A DNA stretch of 64,000 nucleotides from Acholeplasma sp. (GTDB taxonomy: Bacteria; Bacillota_I; Bacilli_A; Acholeplasmatales; Acholeplasmataceae), in contig QZKD01000039.1 in assembly GCA_003605085.1 (NCBI GenBank), positions 1 to 64,000 on the forward strand, given 5' to 3'. This document shows, piece by piece, positions 41,596 to 49,910 of this stretch (position 1 is its first letter; each line of letters starts with the position of its first letter). The notes beneath the pieces are model-generated. The model was not told the DNA's origin and did not search any database. It saw nothing but the letters and a program-made list of their open reading frames with translations. A program made the position numbers and the translations under genes.

Positions 41596-44268
41596 ATGCA
41601 AAAAAACTATCAGATCAAAAAAAATGAACTTAACACATATTTACAAACAGACTTAGTGAATGGTTTAACCCAAGAAGAAGTCAAAAGAAAGCTTTTAGAA
41701 GAAGGATACAATCAGCTCGATGAACCCAAAAAACGATCCATTATCTTGAAATTTTTCGATCAAATCACTGATTTCATGATTTTAGTACTGATTGGTGCCT
41801 CGATTTTATCGTTTATTACAGGAGATCTTGCTGAAGGGTTTTTAATCATTGGAATCGTGATCATTAATGCTATTTTAGGTTTAGCTCAAGAAGCTAAAGC
41901 AGAAAAAGCTTTAGAATCCATCAAAGAATTATCATCCCCACAGGCAAAAGTACGTCGTGATGGCAAGGATCAACTGATTAACGTCAAAGAATGTGTTAAA
42001 GGGGATTTAGTTCTTCTTGATGCTGGCGATTATGTTCCTGCGGATGTAAGAATCATCGAATCGATCAATTTAAAGTGTGATGAATCAGCCTTGACAGGCG
42101 AAGCCGTACCTGTGGATAAGACGGATGAAGATATAGATGAAGATGATCTACCCTTAGGTGATCGGTTTAACATGGGTTACATGGGGACAGTTGTCACCTA
42201 TGGTCGTGGGAAAGCCGTCATCATGGACACAGGGATGCATACTGAACTCGGACATATCGCCTCCATGTTAACAGAAACTAAAGATGAACAAACGCCTTTG
42301 CAGAAGAGTATGGCTAGTCTGGGTAAAATCCTTGCCCTTATCGCGCTTGGTATTACGGTATTTATCTTTATTATCACCATAGTTGAAGCGTATCTCATTG
42401 ATGGTGGTGCTTCACTTGACGTATGGAAAGAAGCCTTTTTAACTGCTATTGCGCTTGCGGTTGCCGCGATACCTGAAGGACTTCCTGCGATCATCACGAT
42501 CGTTTTAGCCCTTGGTATGCAAAATCTAGTGAAGAAAAATGCGATTATTCGTACACTTCCTGCAGTAGAAACTTTAGGGTCAACTGCGATTATCTGTTCG
42601 GATAAAACAGGAACATTAACTCAAAACTTAATGACGGTTAAAAACGTCTTTCTTCATGGTAAGATGATTGATATCAATGATAAAACTGAAAGTTCTAAAG
42701 CTTTGGAAAATCTAGCAACGTATGGTGTATTATGTAACGATACAAAACTAAACAAAGAAAATGATCAACTGATCAAAATCGGTGATCCAACTGAAATTGC
42801 GTTGATCGATTTAGCCATTACCCTAAATCATACACCATTAGATATCCATCAAGCATATCCTAGACATCATGAACTTCCCTTTGATTCAGAAAGAAAAATG
42901 ATGACAACCGTGCATAAGGTTGATGGGAAGACGGTTGCGATTATCAAAGGAGCTCCCGATGTCATCTTTGGTCGGACTGCTGCTATCGACCAAGGATCCA
43001 TAGATGATCTATCATTATATGTCGATGCGAATAAAGCGATGGCTGAAAAAGCACTTCGCATTTTAGCTGTTGCGTATAAAGTCATTGAACCCACAGAAAA
43101 ACTTCGCTCGTTAAGCTTTCAAGAGTTGGAACATGATGTGACGCTTTTGGGGCTTGTTGGTATGATGGATCCCGCACGACCAGAAGTCAAAGATAGCATC
43201 GCTTTATGCAATAAAGCAGGTATAAAAACCATCATGATTACAGGTGATCATAAGGCAACTGCAGTCGCGATTGCTTTAGAGTTAGGCATTTTGCATGAAG
43301 ATGAACTCGCAATCACAGGTTATGATCTCGATCAAATGGATGATGAAGCTTTCTTTCAAGCATTGGATAAGATTCGCGTCTACGCACGTGTTTCACCTGA
43401 AAATAAAGTGCGTATCGTCGATGCATGGAAAAAGAAAGGTGAAGTTGTCGCGATGACAGGTGACGGTGTCAATGATGCACCATCACTCAAAAAAGCAGAT
43501 ATAGGCATTGCGATGGGAATCACGGGAACTGAAGTCGCGAAAGGTGCTTCAGATATGATTCTAACCGATGATAATTTTGCAACGATCGTCAATGCAGTGT
43601 CTGAAGGTAGAGCGATCTTTGCGAATATCAAGAAAGCTATTCTCTATTTGCTATCATGTAATATCGGTGAGATCTTAACGATTTTCCTCGGTACGACCAT
43701 TGGTATTCTTATTTTTAGTACACGTGTCACGACACTCACTGCTGTACAAATTTTATGGATCAACTTAGTGACCGATTCTATTATGGCCATCGCTCTAGGA
43801 CTTGAACCTAAAGAGAAAAACATCATGGATGAAAAACCAAGAGATACGAAAAAATCGATTTTTTCCGATGGATTTGGTTCAAGAATCATTAAACGTGGGA
43901 TTATGCTAGGTTTACTCGCCTTTTCAAGCTACATTTTAGGATGGTTTTTATCCTCTGGAGCTTCCAGAGAAATTCATGCTCAAACCATCACCTTTATGGT
44001 TCTTGCTATGGCACAGCTCGTGCATTCTTTTAACGTAAGAAGTGAAACTCAGTCGATGTTTAAGATGCAAGTTAACCCATTCATGATCGGAGCATTCGTA
44101 CTATCCATGAGCTTACAGTTACTTGTGATCTTCTTACCCTTTACCAGAAATCTTTTCGGACTCATATTCCCCACTATGATTGAATGGATCATTATTATTG
44201 TCATTGTTTTTGTTCCCGTTGGAATTGTTGAAGTTCAAAAATGGATAAAGCGTCACAGACGACTTTAA
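41596..44268 (+). CDS. P-type Ca2+-transporting ATPase (type II)
   Basis: An 890-residue P2-type ATPase. The actuator TGEAVPVDK, the calcium-site helix AAIPEGLPAIITIVLALG, phosphorylation site CSDKTGTLTQN, ATP-binding KGAPDVIF and hinge TGDGVNDAPSLKKADIGIAMG are all present, with ten hydrophobic helices in total. The PEGLP helix and length match PMR1/SERCA-like bacterial Ca2+ exporters rather than heavy-metal P1B pumps; no N-terminal HMA domain is present. Mn2+ transport is also possible. AGAGGA precedes the start. Confidence 0.95.
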   Translation: MQKNYQIKKNELNTYLQTDLVNGLTQEEVKRKLLEEGYNQLDEPKKRSIILKFFDQITDFMILVLIGASILSFITGDLAEGFLIIGIVIINAILGLAQEAKAEKALESIKELSSPQAKVRRDGKDQLINVKECVKGDLVLLDAGDYVPADVRIIESINLKCDESALTGEAVPVDKTDEDIDEDDLPLGDRFNMGYMGTVVTYGRGKAVIMDTGMHTELGHIASMLTETKDEQTPLQKSMASLGKILALIALGITVFIFIITIVEAYLIDGGASLDVWKEAFLTAIALAVAAIPEGLPAIITIVLALGMQNLVKKNAIIRTLPAVETLGSTAIICSDKTGTLTQNLMTVKNVFLHGKMIDINDKTESSKALENLATYGVLCNDTKLNKENDQLIKIGDPTEIALIDLAITLNHTPLDIHQAYPRHHELPFDSERKMMTTVHKVDGKTVAIIKGAPDVIFGRTAAIDQGSIDDLSLYVDANKAMAEKALRILAVAYKVIEPTEKLRSLSFQELEHDVTLLGLVGMMDPARPEVKDSIALCNKAGIKTIMITGDHKATAVAIALELGILHEDELAITGYDLDQMDDEAFFQALDKIRVYARVSPENKVRIVDAWKKKGEVVAMTGDGVNDAPSLKKADIGIAMGITGTEVAKGASDMILTDDNFATIVNAVSEGRAIFANIKKAILYLLSCNIGEILTIFLGTTIGILIFSTRVTTLTAVQILWINLVTDSIMAIALGLEPKEKNIMDEKPRDTKKSIFSDGFGSRIIKRGIMLGLLAFSSYILGWFLSSGASREIHAQTITFMVLAMAQLVHSFNVRSETQSMFKMQVNPFMIGAFVLSMSLQLLVIFLPFTRNLFGLIFPTMIEWIIIIVIVFVPVGIVEVQKWIKRHRRL

Positions 44269-44287
44269 CCTGTATGAGGTGAATCAT

Positions 44288-44722
44288 ATGATTGGTATTA
44301 TTCTTTATTCAAAAACGGGTGAAACCCGGAAAATCGCGATGCGACTTAAGGAAAAACTCGATTGCCCACTCCATGAAATTATCCCTGAGTCTTACGATCC
44401 TAAGATCATCAAACCTGTTCTCATTGAATCCCCAGAAATCGGTGCTTTTGATACAGTTATTTTAGGTTCACCCGTCCATGGATTTCAAGTAGCAAAAGTG
44501 ATGCGAGAATATCTTTTGCAAAAGGATTTTACAGGCAAAACAGTAGATCTTATGATTACTCACTATTTTCCATTCAAGTGGCTTGGTGGTAGTCAAGCAC
44601 TGAAAGAAATGAAGCGTCTTGTCGAACAAAAGGGTGGTACGATTCGTCATCAAACATCCATTAACTGGTCATCCAAGAAAAGAGAAACAAGTGTTTTAGA
44701 AATGCTTGATCTTTATTCATGA
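44288..44722 (+). CDS. Flavodoxin-like protein
   Basis: A 144-residue protein starting MIGIILYSKTGETRKIA, the FMN phosphate-binding strand-loop-helix of flavodoxins, with LGSPVHGFQ as the second FMN loop. It is closer to flavodoxin-domain oxidoreductases than to electron-transfer flavodoxin by its loops. GAGGTGA lies five bases upstream; a GTG nine bases earlier was rejected. It overlaps the next gene by four bases. Confidence 0.83.
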   Translation: MIGIILYSKTGETRKIAMRLKEKLDCPLHEIIPESYDPKIIKPVLIESPEIGAFDTVILGSPVHGFQVAKVMREYLLQKDFTGKTVDLMITHYFPFKWLGGSQALKEMKRLVEQKGGTIRHQTSINWSSKKRETSVLEMLDLYS

Positions 44723-45375
44723 TGAAGGAAACCGATCTTTTTAAGCCTGTAAGACAACTCTTTTTATCTTTAGGATACGATATTCAAGGTGAAGTAGGTG
44801 CTGCAGATGTGTTTGGATTAAAGGGTGAAGAGTCCCTTGTTGTTGAGCTCAAGCTTGCCGTCTCATTGAAACTGATCTATCAAGCGATTGAAAGACAAAA
44901 AGTTGCTGATTTTGTCTATATTGCCGTTCCTAAACGTATTTACCGCTCCCATCTTAAACTCAATGGAAGTTTTTTAGATTTGCTCAAACGTTTAGGTATC
45001 GGGCTTGTGACTATCAGTAACGAAGAAGCGATGATTGAACTTGAAACCCAAAATGTTCAACTTGCCAAAACCAGACGTTCTTTACGCATTAAGGGAGACA
45101 TGGTACGTGAACATAAAAAAAGAGAAACGCATCTTGCTGTGGGTGGAACCAAAGAAGAAAGAGTCACTGCCTATAAAGAAAAAGTCATTGAAATCGCCAA
45201 AGCATTGCATGCATTAAGCGAAGCATCCTCATCCCTCATAAAAGAATATACTAGAATTGATAAAGCATCCGATATTCTTGCTAAGAACTATAGTGGATGG
45301 TTTGAAAAGACAGACCATAAAACGTACCGATTAAGTGAAAAAGGGTTATCCTCACTCCATGAATTCCTCTTTTAA
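44719..45375 (+). CDS. DUF2161 protein, predicted PD-(D/E)XK nuclease fold
   Basis: A 218-residue protein with the nuclease-like core in the N-terminal half: D at GAADVFGL, then SLVVELKLAVSLKLIYQAIERQ containing the ExK pair and following Gln helix. The C-terminal half has a winged-helix-like segment ending TYRLSEKGLSSLHEF. DUF2161 proteins are predicted phosphodiesterases of unknown target. Translation is coupled to the flavodoxin-like gene (ATGA overlap), though a functional link is unclear. Confidence 0.8.
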   Translation: MMKETDLFKPVRQLFLSLGYDIQGEVGAADVFGLKGEESLVVELKLAVSLKLIYQAIERQKVADFVYIAVPKRIYRSHLKLNGSFLDLLKRLGIGLVTISNEEAMIELETQNVQLAKTRRSLRIKGDMVREHKKRETHLAVGGTKEERVTAYKEKVIEIAKALHALSEASSSLIKEYTRIDKASDILAKNYSGWFEKTDHKTYRLSEKGLSSLHEFLF

Positions 45376-45399
45376 AAAAGAAAAAGCGCTATTGCGCTT
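45374..45399 (-). terminator. Terminator of the PfkB-family kinase gene
   Basis: On the minus strand AAGCGC/GCGCTT with a four-base loop and a T-rich tail, overlapping the stop codon; it lies between two convergent genes. Confidence 0.7.
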
Positions 45400-46513
45400 A
45401 ATCGAGGATTTGATCATCCCACTGGATGAGGAAATCGATCAGTTCACTGTATTTGGGACTTCTAGCTTGTCTGACATAAAAACCGCTCGTTGCCATACCT
45501 AAAAGAAGTGCTTCATTGGGCTTAAGGCCTAATAATAAACCAAAGACAAATCCAGCATTGAAATTGTCACCCGCACCGGTTGTGAGTTTAGGTTTTTGAG
45601 CTAAAGGACCAAATTCATGTTCGAAACGGTCACCTATGATGCAGCATGATTGATCGACTGGATGAATGACAACGCCATAAATATCTAAGTATTGATATAA
45701 ACGTGTATTGAGATCTTCAAGTGTCACGTCATGATCGATTAAATGAAGCACACGAGCGACATCGTAAGCTTCTTTTTTATTTAAGCCTAGGACGACATTA
45801 AACCAAGGATTAAACGACTTGAGATGATCAAGAGCGCTTTTGATTTCATCATGTTCACGCTTTTCTGGATCCGCAAGATCGACAAAGAAAATGGGCTTTA
45901 TGTCTCGTTTGTTGAGCTTAGGAACGATATTAGTTCTAAGTTTAATCCATAAATCGGTCATATGGGGAATCATTGACCAGTTAACAGCAGCAAATAAATC
46001 CACGTTGTTCAAAAGATCGATGAGTTGTTCTTCACCTACAGCCTGTACTAGATTTTCATAAGTGACATCATTGAGTGAACTCATCTTACCTAACATCAAT
46101 TTGCCATCTAAAAATTCGATCGCATCTGTATGACCAGAATTGGCAACAGAATAGAGTTTCACATTAGCTGGCATCTTGGAAAATACTGGGTGAATCTGAG
46201 GGACACCAAGCGCACCTAAATAGGTGATCTTGGACTCATGTTGGGATAGAGCATTACACATAATCGGTCCATTTCCGCCTATTTTTTCTTGAACGGGGAA
46301 GAGTTCGATATTCGTCGAAAGACCGGATGCTTTTTCAATACGTTTCGCAAATTGAAGCATGGTTTCGATTCTTGTGAAATGTTCACTGTCCAGACGCTTA
46401 TCAACCGCATGAATGATTTCATCGATGAAACCATCAAAACCGATCACGATGGATTTATTTTGGTAAGGAAGTGTTTTTAGTTTTAGAGAGAGTTGACGTT
46501 TTACAGATTGCAT
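45398..46513 (-). CDS. PfkB-family carbohydrate kinase
   Basis: A 371-residue ribokinase-like kinase. IVIGFDGFIDEIIHAV begins the fold, KIGGNGPIMCNAL resembles the N-terminal sugar loop, and the anion-hole/catalytic base motif TTGAGDNFNAGFVFGLL lies near the C-terminus. The long version of the frame adds 37 hydrophobic residues without a ribosome binding site; the ATG at 46513 is preceded by AAGAAGG and fits. Substrate unknown; no sugar transport gene is adjacent. Confidence 0.87.
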   Translation of the reverse strand: MQSVKRQLSLKLKTLPYQNKSIVIGFDGFIDEIIHAVDKRLDSEHFTRIETMLQFAKRIEKASGLSTNIELFPVQEKIGGNGPIMCNALSQHESKITYLGALGVPQIHPVFSKMPANVKLYSVANSGHTDAIEFLDGKLMLGKMSSLNDVTYENLVQAVGEEQLIDLLNNVDLFAAVNWSMIPHMTDLWIKLRTNIVPKLNKRDIKPIFFVDLADPEKREHDEIKSALDHLKSFNPWFNVVLGLNKKEAYDVARVLHLIDHDVTLEDLNTRLYQYLDIYGVVIHPVDQSCCIIGDRFEHEFGPLAQKPKLTTGAGDNFNAGFVFGLLLGLKPNEALLLGMATSGFYVRQARSPKYSELIDFLIQWDDQILD

Positions 46514-46604
46514 AGGGTTACCTTCTTTCACACAATTTACTCCTATTATACCATGAAAAATGTGAAGATAAATGATATAATAAGTACGGAAAAGAGGGAG
46601 ATTT

Positions 46605-47024
46605 ATGAAGTATACCATCACCATTCATCCGCGTTATCAAGAAACCGATCAAATGGGAATCATTCATCATTCTGTCTACCCGATTTGGTATGAAATGGGA
46701 CGCGTGGGTTTTTGTGAAGCACTCGGTCTACCGTTTCATACTATTGAAGAGAAGGGACTAAGACTTGCCATACTTTCAGTCCATAGTGAGTTTATTAAAT
46801 CATCTCGTTTTGGTGAAGTCTATCAACTAGAGACTAAAATTACAGAACTATCTAAAGTGAGAATGATGTTTACTTATGTCATCTATAATTCATTAAACGA
46901 ATTAATCCATCGAGGATACACAGAAATTGCCTGGTTGAATGTATCCCTTAGACCTATCAATCTTCAGAAACAATATCCTGATATTTACGCATTATTCAGT
47001 TCAGTTATAGAGCCACAATTATAG
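46605..47024 (+). CDS. Acyl-CoA thioesterase, YbgC/4HBT family
   Basis: A 139-residue hot-dog-fold protein. The block YQETDQMGIIHHSVYPIWYEMGR near residues 11-33 contains the catalytic Asp (D15) and the YbgC-like tyrosines. It hydrolyses a short or medium acyl thioester. AGAGGGAG precedes the start and TATAAT lies about 28 bp upstream. It is divergent from the kinase gene and eight bases upstream of the tRNA-modification gene. Confidence 0.87.
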   Translation: MKYTITIHPRYQETDQMGIIHHSVYPIWYEMGRVGFCEALGLPFHTIEEKGLRLAILSVHSEFIKSSRFGEVYQLETKITELSKVRMMFTYVIYNSLNELIHRGYTEIAWLNVSLRPINLQKQYPDIYALFSSVIEPQL

Positions 47025-47032
47025 AGGTAATT

Positions 47033-48067
47033 ATGCCCATTATTCATGCATCAGAATTGAATCAAAAAAAGATTCAAGAACTTATCCATACGACGATAAA
47101 AAGTGGTGGTCTTTGTGTGTTTCCTACGGAAACGGTCTATGGTATTGGAGCGGATGCAACACAAGATGAAGCCGTTAAAAAGATATTTATCGCCAAAGGT
47201 AGACCTTCGGATAACCCACTCATTGTCCATCTTTCTTCAAAGAAGGATCTGACACAATGTGTACGAGAAATTCCTGAGATCGCGTATCCTTTGATGGATG
47301 AATTTTGGCCTGGGCCACTCACTTTAGTATTTAAAAAGAGTCCTTCAATTTCTCCTTTGGTCACCGGTGGGCTAGATACTGTGGGTATTCGGATTCCATC
47401 ATCCATTCTTGCCCAACAAGTCATTCAAGCGGCAGGTGTTCCGCTTTGTGCACCCTCAGCGAATATCAGCGGCAAGCCATCCGCCACACTTTTTTCCCAT
47501 GTCTTAGATGACTTTAAAGATCGAGTCGATTTACTTATCGATGGAGGAAAAGTGACGATAGGATTGGAATCCACTGTTTTAGATCTTACAACACCGATAC
47601 CAACTCTTTTAAGACCAGGAGCAATCACACAAAAGATGATTGAAGACGTATTAAAAGTGAGCATATTGGATGCGACAAAAGACTATATCGAGGGAATTCC
47701 TAAATCCCCTGGGATGAAGTATAAGCATTATGCACCGAGTGGTGAATTAAGCCTTGTCAAAGGTGATTTCAATCAAGTTATCCAGTATTTAACAGATGCA
47801 ATAGTTAAAAATGAGAACATAGGCATCATCGCACCAAAGGAATATATTGATAAGTTAAAAGGTAAACACTTACTCTCGATGGGGTCTATTCTTGACCCCA
47901 ATGAAATTGGATCGAATCTCTTTTCAGCTTTAAGAACGATGGATCAACAGCACATACAAACCATTTACATACCTGTGCTTGATGATCAAGATTTAGGTCA
48001 AGCCATCATGAATCGGCTCTTAAAAGCTGCTTCATATCGAATCATCGACCTCTCAGAGGCACGATGA
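47033..48067 (+). CDS. tsaC: L-threonylcarbamoyladenylate synthase (Sua5 type)
   Basis: A 344-residue enzyme of the t6A tRNA modification pathway: it forms threonylcarbamoyl-AMP from Thr, bicarbonate and ATP. FPTETVYGIGADA, KGRPSDNPLIVHL and RIPSSILAQQVIQ mark the YrdC domain (to about residue 205); the linker PKSPGMKYKHYAPSG and a C-terminal Rossmann-like Sua5 domain make it the long form. The partner genes tsaB, tsaD and tsaE are not in the window. Confidence 0.95.
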   Translation: MPIIHASELNQKKIQELIHTTIKSGGLCVFPTETVYGIGADATQDEAVKKIFIAKGRPSDNPLIVHLSSKKDLTQCVREIPEIAYPLMDEFWPGPLTLVFKKSPSISPLVTGGLDTVGIRIPSSILAQQVIQAAGVPLCAPSANISGKPSATLFSHVLDDFKDRVDLLIDGGKVTIGLESTVLDLTTPIPTLLRPGAITQKMIEDVLKVSILDATKDYIEGIPKSPGMKYKHYAPSGELSLVKGDFNQVIQYLTDAIVKNENIGIIAPKEYIDKLKGKHLLSMGSILDPNEIGSNLFSALRTMDQQHIQTIYIPVLDDQDLGQAIMNRLLKAASYRIIDLSEAR

Positions 48068-48073
48068 TTTTTT
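48041..48073 (+). terminator. Terminator overlapping the 3' end of the Sua5 gene
   Basis: ATCATCG/CGATGAT outer stem with an inner CCTCT/AGAGG hairpin and a T run; the stem includes the last codons and stop. Confidence 0.75.
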
Positions 48074-48170
48074 CTTAATAAAGATGTAAGCATTTTCTAG
48101 TATTCCATGCTTCCATCTTTGAAAAATGCATGTATAATAATTCATGTACAACATGGGTTGGAGTGATGAT

Positions 48171-49907
48171 GTGAAACATATATTTTCAAAAATTGGTTGG
48201 TTTGTCAAAGAAAATTGGAAGACGTATGTCGTCTTATTTTTGTTGTTAATCGCGATTTCTTTAATCTCACTTGCTCCAGCTTATGTACTTGGATTATCCA
48301 TTGATACCATTGTTTCTGGTGGACTGACAAAAGAATCACTTCTGATGTTGGTTTTCGGTCTTGGTATGTTACCTTTAGCAAGATATTTCCTTAGTTTTAT
48401 CTATAACCACCTCTCACAGAAAACCGCTCAAACCCTCACCTTTCAGATGCGTAAACGTTACTTATCACATCTATTTGATATGGACTCACAGTTTTATGAA
48501 AAGTATGACAAAGGGGATTTAATCGCTAGAATTACTGCCGATTTAGATGCGATTGCACAAGCGGCTTCCTCAATGCTTGAAGGAATTATTTTTAACGTAG
48601 GTGTCATTATTTTTGCGATTACCGTGATGTCTTTAACCATCAGTTGGGAACTCACACTGATCTCAGTATCGATTATGCCTATTGCACTTACTATTTTAAA
48701 CTCAATTAGAAACAAGAAACGTAAATATATCAAAAAACATCGTGAGATTTATGCAGATATGACAGAAAAGGTTTTAGAGTCTGTCGAAGGTCAAAAAGCG
48801 ATTCGTGCGTATGTACAAGAAGATAACGATTTAGAAAAGCAATACCAAGCGATTAATAATGATATCGAATCATGGCGTTATATCGTCAAGTTTGAAAACT
48901 GGTTTAACCCCTTGTTTGAAGTCGTCTATGGTATCGCCTACATATTAGCTTTCGCATTTGGAATTTACTATATCATGCAACAACAGATGACCCTTGGTGG
49001 ACTGATCACTTTTGTTTCATATATCGGGATGCTTTATGGTCCGATCATTTCGATTTCAAATATTTTCGCACAAATCAATAATGCGACCATATCGGTAGAC
49101 CGTTTGGATGAAATTATGCAACAACAGCCTATCGTCCATGATGAAATGGATTCAAAACCTATCGTGACCTTTGAATCGATTGAATTTAAAGACGTGACCT
49201 TTAAATATCCTTTTGACAAACAACCCGTCATTAAACAAATCACCTTCACTATCCATCATGGACAAACGATTGGCATCGTGGGTCCCACAGGTGCAGGAAA
49301 ATCGACATTGATCCGACAGTTATTAAGGGAATTCAATGTCACTGATGGTCAAGTCTTTGTTGATGGATTACCTATTGGAACCTATAAGATTGAAGATATC
49401 AGAAATCTCGTGGGATATGTGCCACAATCCCATATGCTTTTTAGACGCTCTGTCGAAGACAATATTTTAATTGGGAATCCTAAAGCTAGTAATCAAGCAT
49501 TTGATCGCGCTGTAAAAATTGCCGATTTTGAAAAAGATCTCATCTACTTACAAAATGATCTACAGACAATGGTCGGTGAAGCTGGAGCTACGCTATCAGG
49601 TGGACAAAAACAGCGTTTATCTATTGCACGTGCGCTTGTTAAAGATCCTCAAATCTTAATATTAGATGATTCTTTATCTGCTGTGGATGCCAAAACTGAA
49701 GACACCATCATTGAACATCTTAAAGATTTTAGAAAAGGGAAGACAAATATCATTGTTGCACACCGTTTTTCAGCGGTTCGAGATGCAGATATGATCTATG
49801 TCTTGGAAAATGGACGTATCACTCAAAAAGGTACACATCATGATTTGTTACGTCAAGAAGGCTGGTATAAGATGCAGTATATCCAGCAGATGACGATGAG
49901 TAGGTAG
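48171..49907 (+). CDS. ABC exporter half-transporter, BmrC/YheI-like subunit
   Basis: A 578-residue fused permease-ATPase. Six membrane helices occupy the first 320 residues; the nucleotide domain has Walker A GPTGAGKS, signature LSGGQKQRLS and Walker B ILILDDSLSAVD. The residue after Walker B is Asp instead of the catalytic Glu, the usual state of the degenerate site in heterodimeric exporters. The GTG at 48171, seven bases after GGAG, is chosen because a TATAAT at 48133-48138 places transcription start after the earlier ATG. Pairs with the next gene. Confidence 0.92.
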   Translation: MKHIFSKIGWFVKENWKTYVVLFLLLIAISLISLAPAYVLGLSIDTIVSGGLTKESLLMLVFGLGMLPLARYFLSFIYNHLSQKTAQTLTFQMRKRYLSHLFDMDSQFYEKYDKGDLIARITADLDAIAQAASSMLEGIIFNVGVIIFAITVMSLTISWELTLISVSIMPIALTILNSIRNKKRKYIKKHREIYADMTEKVLESVEGQKAIRAYVQEDNDLEKQYQAINNDIESWRYIVKFENWFNPLFEVVYGIAYILAFAFGIYYIMQQQMTLGGLITFVSYIGMLYGPIISISNIFAQINNATISVDRLDEIMQQQPIVHDEMDSKPIVTFESIEFKDVTFKYPFDKQPVIKQITFTIHHGQTIGIVGPTGAGKSTLIRQLLREFNVTDGQVFVDGLPIGTYKIEDIRNLVGYVPQSHMLFRRSVEDNILIGNPKASNQAFDRAVKIADFEKDLIYLQNDLQTMVGEAGATLSGGQKQRLSIARALVKDPQILILDDSLSAVDAKTEDTIIEHLKDFRKGKTNIIVAHRFSAVRDADMIYVLENGRITQKGTHHDLLRQEGWYKMQYIQQMTMSR

Positions 49908-49910
49908 CCT

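Noticed and set aside
41596-44268. P-type ATPase as the copper exporter partner of the HMA protein
   Set aside because: It has PEGLP in the transport helix rather than CPC and no HMA domain, so it is a Ca2+-type pump.
48085-48098. TGTAAGCATTTTCT as a fourth cre site
   Set aside because: Two mismatches including the central CG, and no promoter geometry to support it.
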